64,000 nt of DNA from an uncultured Poribacteria bacterium (GTDB lineage: Bacteria > Poribacteria > WGA-4E > WGA-3G). Made by a program: the position numbers and the translations under genes. A model generated the notes under the pieces. It saw nothing but the letters and a program-made list of their open reading frames with translations, had not been told where the DNA came from and searched no databases. Position 1 is the first letter of the stretch. Each line of letters begins with the position of its first letter. Below are positions 1 through 7,784 of the stretch, piece after piece. The DNA lies in NCBI GenBank assembly GCA_958295855.1, contig OY282383.1:1654481-1718480 (forward strand), written 5' to 3'.

Positions 1-373
1 TCATAACCTGCGTTTTTGAGGCGTGAGGCACTCCCGTGACAGCAGATTTGATAGATTGGGGAGAAAGCATAACAACGCCAATGCCATTTTGGGCCGCGGC
101 AAGTTGCAACACGCCAATCACCTCTGCAGTGGGTAAACAACTTGTTTGATTCCGATTCCAATAGACAGATTCTATACCGATTTTGGACGGATTCCATTCG
201 GTTATCAACTCCGTGGCGTGTTTATAGATTTTCAAAAGCCGCTCCGGCCGCTCTGCTTTTGAGTCGGTTCGGATGTTGCCGTACGCTAGGCCGACGAACC
301 CACTCCCGCCACGGGCGACAATGCCATATCCACAATTCGCTAATCCTGAATCAAAACCGATTGCAATTTTCAT
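1..373 (-). CDS. ruvC: Crossover junction endonuclease RuvC, 5' part (runs off the window)
   Basis: Reading the minus strand from the ATG at 373 gives about 124 residues with no stop. The start MKIAIGFDSGLANCGYGIV matches the RuvC first motif (usually IDPGL..TGYG) and keeps the catalytic Asp at residue 8. Further on, GIESVYWNRNQTS matches the second acidic motif, VIGVLQLAAAQNGI the helix after it, and SPQSIKSAVTG...ASKTQV the conserved basic stretch. RuvC resolves Holliday junctions as a homodimer. The 3' end, with the C-terminal acidic pair, lies outside the window. No clear Shine-Dalgarno precedes the ATG. ruvA and ruvB are not visible. It follows the 506-1144 gene on the same strand. Confidence 0.85.
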   Translation of the reverse strand, partial: MKIAIGFDSGLANCGYGIVARGGSGFVGLAYGNIRTDSKAERPERLLKIYKHATELITEWNPSKIGIESVYWNRNQTSCLPTAEVIGVLQLAAAQNGIGVVMLSPQSIKSAVTGVPHASKTQVM

Positions 374-430
374 TTTTTAATCTGGTTGCAGTTGATAAGT
401 TCGTGATGCCAGTATCGGGAGAGTTGCAAT

Positions 431-444
431 CCCCGCAAGCGGGG
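431..444. repeat. Short GC palindrome, copy 1
   Basis: CCCCGCAAGCGGGG forms a 6-bp perfect stem with a 2-nt loop. It lies between the 506-1144 gene and ruvC. A near-identical copy (CCCCGCGAGCGGGG, 1221-1234) lies on the other side of that gene, so the two hairpins bracket it. There is no T-run, so neither looks like an intrinsic terminator. Confidence 0.5.
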
Positions 445-505
445 AAAGCACCCGCTGCGAAAATATCGTCGCCGGTGTCTGATGTTGTCAGATTTCAAGA
501 TTGTT

Positions 506-1144
506 TCATGTTTGTTGGCTTGGGGCAGCGAGTACTCCACGCGAGGCACCTGTTTCCTCTTCTCGTAGAACAATTCGGACATTCGGGGCGCGAACTAACA
601 GCAGGCCGACGAGCGCATCGTGAGGGTGTGCACAAGGAAAAGCGACGGTGTCCTTACTATTCTCTTCAACGCGCGCCATGTCCCCCAATTTCATCAAACC
701 GCCAGCAATCGCGGCGACCCGCCGTGTTGCGCTTCTCCCTTCTCCATCTGTCCCGACACGGTAGGTGCCGTTCCCCATGGAATTCACTGTCATAGTGAGT
801 TTAGATTTTCTATCGAGCGTGTGTAAGGGGCGTGGTTCAACGGGGACGTTCTGTGTGAGTTTGCAGGCCTCCAAAAAGACTCGCCGACACGCAGCTTCAT
901 GGCCTACGCCACAGGGAAAATAGAGCAAGTTGTCTGGCGTTTTCAGCATGCCACCTAGAGTCTGCATTGCCTGTACTACGGCCTGAATTCGCGCATCCGC
1001 CCCTTCTAGACTGCTGTAGGTATGCACAAGGAAAACGGTGCGCTCGCCGCGTTGCTGGCGGTAGAGCGCGATAGTGATGTCATGAAAATGCGGGTCAATT
1101 GGTACGAGTTCAATTCGCCTGCCTAGGTCAACAATGCGTCCCAT
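506..1144 (-). CDS. Unrecognised 212-aa protein with internal duplication
   Basis: I do not recognise this family. The start is supported by GAGG 8 nt before the ATG. The protein is soluble, with no signal peptide or membrane segment. Two halves look related: one has R-x-QAVVQAMQTLGGML followed by YFPCGVGHEAA..., the other RRVAAIAGGLMKLGDM followed by AFPCAHPHDAL.... Each therefore carries a helix with LG-x-M and then an FPC-x(3)-H-x-A motif. Paired Cys and His residues could bind metal or be catalytic, but this is only a guess. It lies between an exported serine hydrolase and ruvC on the same strand. Confidence 0.65.
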   Translation of the reverse strand: MGRIVDLGRRIELVPIDPHFHDITIALYRQQRGERTVFLVHTYSSLEGADARIQAVVQAMQTLGGMLKTPDNLLYFPCGVGHEAACRRVFLEACKLTQNVPVEPRPLHTLDRKSKLTMTVNSMGNGTYRVGTDGEGRSATRRVAAIAGGLMKLGDMARVEENSKDTVAFPCAHPHDALVGLLLVRAPNVRIVLREEETGASRGVLAAPSQQT

Positions 1145-1163
1145 AGCGGTTTCCTCATCTGAT

Positions 1164-1234
1164 GCACAATGAATTGTGCGTGCGACTACAAACGGGCTTG
1201 AAAGCAGAATTAGATGCTTACCCCGCGAGCGGGG
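1164..1234. repeat. Dispersed repeat plus GC palindrome, copy 2
   Basis: Holds CACAATGAATTGTGCG followed by an ACGGGCTTGAAA-type stretch, then CCCCGCGAGCGGGG at 1221-1234. The first part recurs, slightly diverged, at 2401-2437 (CGCAATGAATTGTGCGC then CGAACGGGCTGAAAA). Both copies sit just outside coding regions. Confidence 0.45.
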
Positions 1235-1242
1235 TGAACATC

Positions 1243-2178
1243 TTAACGGCGGTTTAGTTTACCACCGTAATGATTTACATAGATGTATCCATAAGCCTTC
1301 TCGGAGAGCCTCCGCAGAATATTGGCTCGCCGATCCTTCCATGCACCAAAGGACTGCCACCGGTTTTTCCGACTCGTTTTGCTCTTGTCTTGAATCATGC
1401 CGATAAAAATATAGGGACGCTGTCTACCTCGCGGGTCGCGGAAAACTAACACGCCCGCATCTCCTACTAACCCATAGACAGTACCCGTTTTATTGTAAAC
1501 CTTCACTGATGAAGGGATATACGTTTTTTTGTAGATATAATCGCCGTTCGGCAGGCCGAGGTAATGCTTCATTTTGCTAGAATAAGGGAGGCTGCCTTTC
1601 CACAACTGCACGAAAAATCTATTTAGATCATGTGCCGAGGTCATGTTTCTATAGGTGCGTCCACCTGCTGGGATGTACTCCACAATCCGCGTCTGTTTAA
1701 AATAGGGATAATTGGCTTTTAATAGCCGATCTACCTTACGCGGGCCGCCAAGCAAGCGAATAAAATAGTTGGTTGATGGATTGGAACTCCGCTGAATCAT
1801 TCTCTGCAAATGGCTCCGATTTAAAGCGGTATGGTGCTGCCTACCGTGTTTGACTTCATGAAAATATGCAAGCATAATAAAGTTCTTAACGATCGAGGCA
1901 GCCATCATCGGCCGGTCTTCGTTAATCGAAACCAATTTTTTGTTTTTTGAAATATCGTAGACAACAAAGGTTGTTCGGTCCGTGGTTGCCAAGCGGCGCC
2001 GGCTCCGTTGGCCTTTGATATAGACTTCAAAAGTTGCCTCCAAAGTCGAATCAATGGTACTTTGGAATTTCTTCGGAATATTCCGGTAGGTCACCGCGGG
2101 CAGCGTAAAGATTGGGAGGCTGAAACCAATGCTACAACAAATTAAAAATGTACATAATTTCTCTATACGTCCTCTCAT
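1243..2178 (-). CDS. Exported serine hydrolase, class A beta-lactamase-like fold
   Basis: The three active-site motifs of penicillin-recognising serine hydrolases are present in order: S-x-x-K as SIVK (about residues 95-98), S-x-N as SSN (131-133), and KTG as KTGT (229-232), followed by a GLVGDAGVLVF strand. The start chosen is the ATG at 2178, because AAGGAG/AAGGA lies just upstream; the ATG at 2214 has no Shine-Dalgarno. From 2178 the N-terminus (MRGRIEKLCTFLICCSIGF...) is a good signal peptide, so the enzyme is probably periplasmic. Substrate is not deducible: it may be a beta-lactamase, a DD-peptidase-like enzyme or a non-antibiotic hydrolase. A general-base Glu of the omega loop is not obvious. 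Confidence 0.75.
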   Translation of the reverse strand: MRGRIEKLCTFLICCSIGFSLPIFTLPAVTYRNIPKKFQSTIDSTLEATFEVYIKGQRSRRRLATTDRTTFVVYDISKNKKLVSINEDRPMMAASIVKNFIMLAYFHEVKHGRQHHTALNRSHLQRMIQRSSNPSTNYFIRLLGGPRKVDRLLKANYPYFKQTRIVEYIPAGGRTYRNMTSAHDLNRFFVQLWKGSLPYSSKMKHYLGLPNGDYIYKKTYIPSSVKVYNKTGTVYGLVGDAGVLVFRDPRGRQRPYIFIGMIQDKSKTSRKNRWQSFGAWKDRRANILRRLSEKAYGYIYVNHYGGKLNRR

Positions 2179-2400
2179 TCTACTGTCCTTCTCCTTTCTT
2201 AATTTCTCTATCATCAGCTACGGGCAGGCAACACGGAACCCCGGTTTCCCCTACAAGTGTTAATCACAAGTGAGTTAGAGGCATCGTGTGCCTGAAATGC
2301 CACAGCACATCAAAAATAAAAAAATTGAGTGAGAGGGGTTTGTAACTCCGATACACTCACAACTTGGTTTGGGTTCTCGCAATTGATTGCGAGTGCGGAC

Positions 2401-2437
2401 GCGCAATGAATTGTGCGCCCGCGAACGGGCTGAAAAT
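2401..2437. repeat. Dispersed repeat copy with GCCCGTTCGCGGGC hairpin
   Basis: A second copy of the element at 1164-1234. Read on the minus strand it contains GCCCG-TTCG-CGGGC, a 5-bp stem on a TTCG loop, shortly after the stop of the PQQ-like gene. The T-rich stretch lies before the hairpin rather than after it, so it is not a canonical terminator. Confidence 0.4.
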
Positions 2438-2445
2438 AGAAAAAA

Positions 2446-3984
2446 TCACTCTTTACCGGTATTCAGTGCCGTGCCTATAATTGATAATTGGTAGCAGGCT
2501 GCCTCCCGGTCATTTCGCACGAGCAGATAGCTCCCGGCAAGTGCCGGCGTATTCCATGTCCTTCCCGTTAATGCGGTGAAACGCGCGAGCTCTTTATGGC
2601 TTTCTGGATTCGGTTCTACCAGTACCACCTCGCCAGATTCGGTGAGCACCAGCAGAACATCTGCAACTAAAAGAACTTGGCCGTGTCCATACCGTCCGCG
2701 CTTCCATTGCCGCGTACCATCTGTAGGATTTAGACAGGCAAGGATGCCATCATCAAGCCCATACAGATAGCCTTCGTGATAGATGACGTTAGTGAATTTC
2801 GCCTTGAGATATATCGTTTCCCATATAAGAGAAACGTTAAATTGTCCGCTCGGGTTACGCGCAATCTGGAACAACTTACTACCGATTCCATAAGCTGTTG
2901 AGACCAAAAGCCGGTCATCGAGAAGCGGGACCGGTTGTGCAACACATTCTACTACGGGCCACGGTTGTTTCCATAACAACGTTCCGCTCAAAGGTTCATG
3001 CGCGGTGATTAACCCTTGGTTAAAAATCACGACTTGCTCGGTACCTGCCAAGGTTGTGAGGAGCGGGGAGCTATAACCGCTTTGTGTTCTGTAGCCTGTC
3101 CACGCGATATCCCCTGTCTCCCTATGATATGCCACGGCTCCGCCAGCACTGACGATGACCCGTTCATCGAGAACTAACGGCGAAATACTCACACCCCACG
3201 GCGGTGCTTTTGCGCCATTTTCCTCAAAAATATTAGTCGTCCAAAGCCGCTTGCCGGTCTCAAAGTCTAAACAATTAAGAATTCCTGTTGAACCCACAGT
3301 GTAAACGCGGTTTCCTGAAATTGTTGGTGTCGCCCGCGGTCCAAGCCCGGCAGGGGGTGCGTTGTAGCGCGCCTCATCTCGATGGCTCCACTGTATTTCG
3401 CCGGTGTGCAATTCATAACAGACCACTTTTTCCCATTCATCTTCCTGTTCCTGTGTAATTGCCGAATTCCCAACGATTGCAAATCCCGACCAGCCTGCAC
3501 CAACAGGTTGTCGCCACACTAACTTGGGTGGATGTGTTTCCCAACCGCGATTTAGCTTGATACCGTTCACGACGCCGTTTCGATTTTGCCCGAGGAACTG
3601 TGGAAAGTCCATTGAGGGCATTTGGGCATCGGGTGCAACCTCAGCATCAGGTCTCAAAGTTATCGGCTGTGCTCGCCACCGCCATTCAAATATGGGTGCC
3701 AGATCGCCGCTGAACCCTTGGAATTGGAATAGATTTGTCGCCAGAAAAACACAGACTACAACAGCGACAAGCGTAATGCCCTTAACCCGCCATCTCAGCC
3801 GGGAGAAGCATAGCAGCCACAGCACGCCCAGAATCGTCATGAGTATGAGGAGAAGAACTGTCCAGAGGATCTTGTCTTGGCGATGACCTGCATCCAACAG
3901 CCACCTCAATCCGATACCTAAAATGGCAAGGCTAACGATAATAAAAAGCGGCCACCAGCGCACCTGTTTTTTGGCAGGGTTCAC
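2446..3984 (-). CDS. Membrane-anchored PQQ-like beta-propeller protein
   Basis: The first ~90 residues hold three hydrophobic helices (WWPLFIIVSLAILGIGL, ILWTVLLLILMTILGVLWLL, GITLVAVVVCVFLATNL). A long domain of PQQ-like/pyrrolo-quinoline repeat blades follows: W-R-x-P-V-G near residue 155, then units of the type CYELHTGEIQWS, CLDFETGKRLWTT, AYHRETGDIAWTG, ACLNPTDGTRQWKRG. These match the 'D-x-x-TG-x-x-x-W' blade signature of outward-facing propeller proteins such as BamB-like and WD40/PQQ proteins. The motif FPQFLGQNRNGV before the propeller is typical of planctomycete/poribacterial family members. No quinoprotein dehydrogenase active-site pair was identified, so a binding or scaffold role is likelier than catalysis. 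Confidence 0.8.
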   Translation of the reverse strand: MNPAKKQVRWWPLFIIVSLAILGIGLRWLLDAGHRQDKILWTVLLLILMTILGVLWLLCFSRLRWRVKGITLVAVVVCVFLATNLFQFQGFSGDLAPIFEWRWRAQPITLRPDAEVAPDAQMPSMDFPQFLGQNRNGVVNGIKLNRGWETHPPKLVWRQPVGAGWSGFAIVGNSAITQEQEDEWEKVVCYELHTGEIQWSHRDEARYNAPPAGLGPRATPTISGNRVYTVGSTGILNCLDFETGKRLWTTNIFEENGAKAPPWGVSISPLVLDERVIVSAGGAVAYHRETGDIAWTGYRTQSGYSSPLLTTLAGTEQVVIFNQGLITAHEPLSGTLLWKQPWPVVECVAQPVPLLDDRLLVSTAYGIGSKLFQIARNPSGQFNVSLIWETIYLKAKFTNVIYHEGYLYGLDDGILACLNPTDGTRQWKRGRYGHGQVLLVADVLLVLTESGEVVLVEPNPESHKELARFTALTGRTWNTPALAGSYLLVRNDREAACYQLSIIGTALNTGKE

Positions 3985-4089
3985 AAAAAAACTCCTTTAA
4001 AGCCGAACAAGACTGTTTTACTTCACTAACTATAATAGTTGTTTTCGCGGAAATTTGTCAAGGGAAAATTTCAGGCCGGTCATTTATTG

Positions 4090-4135
4090 GTTCATTGTCT
4101 GAATCACAGATTACGTAGATTTCACAGATTTCACT
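4090..4135. repeat. TTCATTGTCTGAATC dispersed repeat, copy 1
   Basis: Begins TTCATTGTCTGAATCACAG and continues with 'attacgtagatttcacag'-type sequence. Related copies start near 13793, 14042 and 28594. Confidence 0.6.
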
Positions 4136-4240
4136 GAAAATCCAAAACTAACTCCCGTAGGAGCGATCTCCGAATCGCGACACCTCCCTGAAATGCTGAA
4201 AACCGAAAACTAAATAGCACTAACATAGCCGGATGAAATC

Positions 4241-4269
4241 TTGTCAATAAAAGTTATTTGTGCTAAAAT
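4241..4269 (+). promoter_or_regulatory. Sigma-70-like promoter for the SDR gene
   Basis: TTGTCA (5/6 to consensus), a 17-nt spacer, then TAAAAT (5/6). It lies about 165 bp upstream of the SDR start and 19 bp after the shared GAAAACTAAATAGCACT element. Confidence 0.5.
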
Positions 4270-4436
4270 AATAGAAAATCCAGGTTGGGACAGAATTGGA
4301 TCAAAATTTCGCCGATATACAAAGGCCCCAATTTGGTTTTGTGTTCGCATGTTGTTGGGCTTCAGGTGAACAGTGACAACGGGTAGCCACTGCGGCCTGC
4401 CCATACAGTTGGAGAAGATAATTTCAGGGGGATGGG

Positions 4437-5210
4437 ATGCGTTTTGAAAATCGGGTAGCGTTTGTTACAGGGGGTGGCGGCCCCTTAGGCATTGGGCGTG
4501 CTGCATGCTTGGCATTTGCCAAGGAAGGCGCAGCTGTAGTTGTCGCCGGTGGAAGGAGTGCTGATGCTGTCGCCGCTGAGGTTCGCGCTGAAGGCGGAAA
4601 AGCAATTGCCGTGCCGTTAGATGTCACCGTGCCGGAACAGGTCCAATCGGCTGTTGATACCGCAGTGAATACGTTTGAAAGAGTAGATATTTTATTCAAC
4701 AACGCGGGAATTCTCGGCCGCCAAACGTTGTTTGAGTTAACGCCGGACCAGTTTGACCGGGTAATAGCGGTGAATGTTAAGGGGTGCCTGCTGTGTGCAC
4801 AGGCAGTTGCCAAAGTGATGATAGCGCAGCGGATACGCGGCCGAATCATCAATAACTCCTCTATCTTTGCCGAGGAGTCGCATGTTGGGGTTTTAAGCTA
4901 CTGTGTGAGCAAAGCCGCCGTGAATCGGCTAACCCGTAGCCTCGCGCTGGAGCTTCGCCCACACGGCATCACTGTAAATGCGGTAGCCCCAGGGGGTGGT
5001 GCGCCGACAGGTATGAATGCGTCCCAACATCTCCCCACGGATGACAGTTTACCGGAATTGCCGCCTGCTTCACCGGAGACACCGCCACTTGAACGCGGCG
5101 CGACGGTGTGGGATTATATCGGTGCAGTGTTGTTTCTCGCTTCCGATGAAGCTGCCTATATTAGTGGTGATATTATGACTATTGACGGTGGTGCCGTTTC
5201 GCGCCGATAA
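4437..5210 (+). CDS. Short-chain dehydrogenase/reductase (SDR)
   Basis: A complete classical SDR of 257 residues. The cofactor motif TGGGGPLGIGRA is at residues 11-22, NNAG at 88-91, the catalytic Ser near 141-142, and YCVSK supplies Tyr155/Lys159. The C-terminal YISGDIMTIDGG is also typical. It should oxidise or reduce an alcohol/carbonyl substrate with NAD(P); the substrate is not predictable. A GGGGGATGGG stretch precedes the ATG. A small membrane-protein gene begins about 20 bp downstream, so the two probably share a transcript. Confidence 0.88.
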   Translation: MRFENRVAFVTGGGGPLGIGRAACLAFAKEGAAVVVAGGRSADAVAAEVRAEGGKAIAVPLDVTVPEQVQSAVDTAVNTFERVDILFNNAGILGRQTLFELTPDQFDRVIAVNVKGCLLCAQAVAKVMIAQRIRGRIINNSSIFAEESHVGVLSYCVSKAAVNRLTRSLALELRPHGITVNAVAPGGGAPTGMNASQHLPTDDSLPELPPASPETPPLERGATVWDYIGAVLFLASDEAAYISGDIMTIDGGAVSRR

Positions 5211-5229
5211 GGCGTTAGGAGAAAATTTC

Positions 5230-5679
5230 TTGCCGTTTATTGAGACTTTAAAAATTTACTGGCAGATTGCCAGTGACTGGTTTTTCGCTAATTGGGTTTT
5301 ACTCGCTATCTTCTCCGGAGCAAGCTTCATCGGAAGCGTTGCCGGTTGTGCAGTGTTAATCATTTCCTTGCCCCCAGACTATTTCAAAACGGAAAAACGG
5401 ACCCGCCGCATCAAAAATCCTGTTTTACGTATCTGTTTATCTGCCCTGAAAAACTTATTCGGTGGACTGTTAATTATTATGGGGCTACTTCTGTCGGTAC
5501 CTGGGGTGCCGGGGCAGGGTATTTTAACGATTTTAGCGGGGCTCATTGTCAGCGATTTTCCGGGTAAGCGGAGGTTGGAACGTCGCATTATTCGCATACC
5601 GGCAGTGTTCTCCGCTGCGAACGCGATTCGTTACCGTTTTAAACGGCCGCCGCTGGTGCTGGAGGTGAAAGAAGAGTAG
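5230..5679 (+). CDS. Small membrane protein, PGPGW-like
   Basis: Two hydrophobic segments (WVLLAIFSGASFIGSVAGCAVLI and LFGGLLIIMGLLLSVPGVPG) flank a basic loop. The second ends in VPGVPGQGILTILAGLIV, which resembles the PGPGW family signature (P-G-x-G followed by an L-rich helix) and is followed by a basic C-terminus. I chose the TTG at 5230 (149 aa) because AGGAG sits at the right distance before it. The upstream in-frame ATG at 5182 lies inside the conserved SDR C-terminus and has no Shine-Dalgarno. Function is unknown; it is probably inner-membrane. Confidence 0.65.
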   Translation: MPFIETLKIYWQIASDWFFANWVLLAIFSGASFIGSVAGCAVLIISLPPDYFKTEKRTRRIKNPVLRICLSALKNLFGGLLIIMGLLLSVPGVPGQGILTILAGLIVSDFPGKRRLERRIIRIPAVFSAANAIRYRFKRPPLVLEVKEE

Positions 5680-5711
5680 CGAGGTATACCGTGGGAGTGG
5701 AGATACGGAGG

Positions 5712-5735
5712 AAAAATCGCGAGCACACCTCGCGC
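5712..5735 (-). terminator. Intrinsic terminator of the murA-hisD-DUF1028 cluster
   Basis: On the minus strand, immediately after the DUF1028 stop, CGCGAG-GTGTG-CTCGCG forms a 6-bp stem with a 5-nt loop and is followed by ATTTTT. It sits between convergent genes. Confidence 0.65.
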
Positions 5736-6422
5736 CTACCGGGGCACCAATTTCTTATGAATTTCCAATAACCGCTGAAGCTCTTCAATCGGTTTCTCGG
5801 CATCGTCCACGCGCAGATCGATGTACCGGTCGTTGAAACCGCCGTACCCGCTATTCTCTCGGACGACGAGCAAGGCGGCTGATTGCTCTCCGCGCGTGTC
5901 ACCGCCTTTTCCTTGCCCGGCGAAGAGGGCTGCCATCAGTTTATCTGCCAATTCCCCCTCTGTTTCCTCAAACGCCTTTGCCATCGCTGTGACAACTGCT
6001 TCACCAGCAAGAATGTTGCCCTGGGCGGTGTAATTTTCGCCACTGACAGCACCTGCCCACTCGTTGCATTCAGCACCTGTATAGTGTGCAACGTTGCCTC
6101 TCGCATCTACGATGCCTACCTGCCGTGTTGCACGGCCCGGGTCATCCGAGATCAGACGTTCCAACGTCTGTTCTGCGGAAAGCCCACTTTTGAGCAGTTT
6201 TAAGCCGTTGCGTCCATAGCTCGTGTTTGCCCAAGATTGGGTTGCAATCGCGCCAACGCCTGCTTCTGCCCATGGGACAACTGCACCAACAGCGAAAAAT
6301 TTGGATTGCACTGCCACACCTAAGTCGCCGTTGCCTGCATCATAGCCGACGATTGAAAATGTGGCAACAGACGGCATCGGTTCAGAAAAACAAAAAAATA
6401 AACTAAAGGGAATGAAAAACAT
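5736..6422 (-). CDS. DUF1028 family protein (Ntn-hydrolase-like)
   Basis: The sequence ATFSIVGYDAGNGDLGVAVQ, followed by SKFFAVGAVVPWAEAGVGA and ATQSWAN, is the DUF1028 signature; these proteins are predicted Ntn-hydrolase-fold enzymes. Family length is about 220-330 aa and this one is 228. The start at 6422 is supported by GGAG 9 nt upstream. It gives a hydrophobic N-terminus (MFFIPFSLFFCFSEP) that may act as a short export signal, although it lacks basic residues. An internal Met at residue 16 is an alternative start without a ribosome site. It follows hisD by 25 bp. The substrate is unknown. Confidence 0.82.
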   Translation of the reverse strand: MFFIPFSLFFCFSEPMPSVATFSIVGYDAGNGDLGVAVQSKFFAVGAVVPWAEAGVGAIATQSWANTSYGRNGLKLLKSGLSAEQTLERLISDDPGRATRQVGIVDARGNVAHYTGAECNEWAGAVSGENYTAQGNILAGEAVVTAMAKAFEETEGELADKLMAALFAGQGKGGDTRGEQSAALLVVRENSGYGGFNDRYIDLRVDDAEKPIEELQRLLEIHKKLVPR

Positions 6423-6447
6423 CTGATTTATCTCCGTTGCCTACGCA

Positions 6448-7746
6448 CTAATCCTCTTCAAACCGGATCTTCATTGCGGCGGCATGCCCTTCCAAGCCTT
6501 CCACCTCAGCGAGTTTGACAACGGCCGGTGTGACTTTCTCCAACGCGGCTTTGGTGTATGAGATGAGGCTGGTCTTTTTTAGAAAATCGTCAACGCTGAG
6601 GGGTGAGGCGTAGCGCGCTGCGGTGCCTGTAGGCAGGATGTGGTTTGGACCGGCAATGTAATCGCCAACGGCTTCCGGGGAATAAGGACCCACGAGGATA
6701 GCCCCCGCATTGCGGAGATGCCCAATCCAGTCAAACGGGTTCTCAATGTGCAACTCAACGTGTTCGGGGGCAATTTCGTTGGCAAAGGCGACGGCTTCCG
6801 CTAAATCTGCAACAATAAACGCCGCACCGTAGTTTTCAAACGCCTGTACAAGTGTGTCTCGGCGAGGGAGCGTCTGTCCTTGAATATCAACCGCTGCCTT
6901 CACCTGTTCGGCAACCCCACGTGAGGGTGTTACAAGCAGTGCTGAGCAATCGGGGCTGTGTTCTGCTTGCGAAATCAGGTCGGCGGCGACATAATCCGGG
7001 TCGGCGGTACTGTCAGCGATCACGAGGATTTCACTTGGACCGGCTAGCTTGTCTATATCTACGTGCCCGTAGACCTCTTTTTTGGCGAGTTGGACGTAAG
7101 GGTTGCCGGGCCCGACAATCTTATCAACCGGAGAAATAGTCTCTGTGCCATACGCCATCGCCGCGACTGCCTGGGCCCCACCACATTTGTAGATTTCTTG
7201 AATGCCACATTCCTCGGCTGCAACCAGCATGTATGGATTAATCTGTCGGTTGCGCATTGGCCCCATACAGACAGCGATTTCCTCAACGCCAGCGACGGCA
7301 GCGGGCACGACGTTCATTAGCAACGATGAAACCAAGAGCTGGCTGACAGAAGGAACACATACCCCGACGCGCTTTAAAGGGCGAACCAGATGCCCTAACA
7401 GCACGCCATCTGTCTCAGTAGCCATCCACGAAGTCCGCACCTGCTTTTGGTGAAAGCGCTCAATGTTCGTCTTCGCGTGGGAGATTGCGTCAATGAATTC
7501 AGAGGGTACCTCCAAATACGCCTCACCAAATTCCTTTCGCGAGACCTTCAGGTCTTTGGCAGAGATGCGTGGCGCGTCCAATTTGCGGGTATATCGAACA
7601 ACAGCTTTATCGCCTTCGTTCTGTACGTCCCGCAGGGTGCGCCGCACCGTTTTTAAAATATTTTCATCTGTTAACTTGCCCCGTGCCTTCAACTTTACGA
7701 GGAAAGCCGCTGCTTCCGGCGTCTGTGTGTCAACAATTTGCAACAT
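6448..7746 (-). CDS. hisD: Histidinol dehydrogenase
   Basis: Catalyses the last two NAD-dependent oxidations of histidine biosynthesis (L-histidinol to L-histidine). All key residues can be placed: zinc ligands Gln260 and His263 (SQAEHSPD), Asp362 (EAVGDYIAGPNH) and His421 (LEGHAAAM), and the catalytic Glu328-His329 pair (APEHVELH). The VDKIVGPGNPYV and DKLAGPSEILV signatures are intact. At 432 aa it has normal family length. It lies 38 bp after murA and 25 bp before the DUF1028 gene, all on the minus strand. No other his genes are nearby, so histidine genes appear scattered. Confidence 0.95.
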   Translation of the reverse strand: MLQIVDTQTPEAAAFLVKLKARGKLTDENILKTVRRTLRDVQNEGDKAVVRYTRKLDAPRISAKDLKVSRKEFGEAYLEVPSEFIDAISHAKTNIERFHQKQVRTSWMATETDGVLLGHLVRPLKRVGVCVPSVSQLLVSSLLMNVVPAAVAGVEEIAVCMGPMRNRQINPYMLVAAEECGIQEIYKCGGAQAVAAMAYGTETISPVDKIVGPGNPYVQLAKKEVYGHVDIDKLAGPSEILVIADSTADPDYVAADLISQAEHSPDCSALLVTPSRGVAEQVKAAVDIQGQTLPRRDTLVQAFENYGAAFIVADLAEAVAFANEIAPEHVELHIENPFDWIGHLRNAGAILVGPYSPEAVGDYIAGPNHILPTGTAARYASPLSVDDFLKKTSLISYTKAALEKVTPAVVKLAEVEGLEGHAAAMKIRFEED

Positions 7747-7784
7747 CGTTGAATAACTACTCCTTCGCGATGGGGAGATTGTGC

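Larger units (their letters stand above)
3985..4436. other. Intergenic stretch with dispersed repeats and a promoter
   Basis: Divergent spacer between the PQQ-like gene (minus) and the SDR gene (plus). It contains a copy of the TTCATTGTCTGAATC repeat (4090-4135), a GTAGGAGCGATCTCCGAATCG-type hairpin repeat (4157-4180), the shared GAAAACTAAATAGCACT element (4205-4221) and the promoter at 4241-4269. No ORF or RNA gene was recognised. Confidence 0.6.

Noticed and set aside
142-795. 217-aa plus-strand ORF at the window start
   Set aside because: It is antisense to ruvC and the 506-1144 gene, both of which have better coding evidence.
1243-2178. Acquired beta-lactamase
   Set aside because: The motifs fit the wider serine-hydrolase superfamily, no omega-loop Glu is evident, and there is no mobile context.
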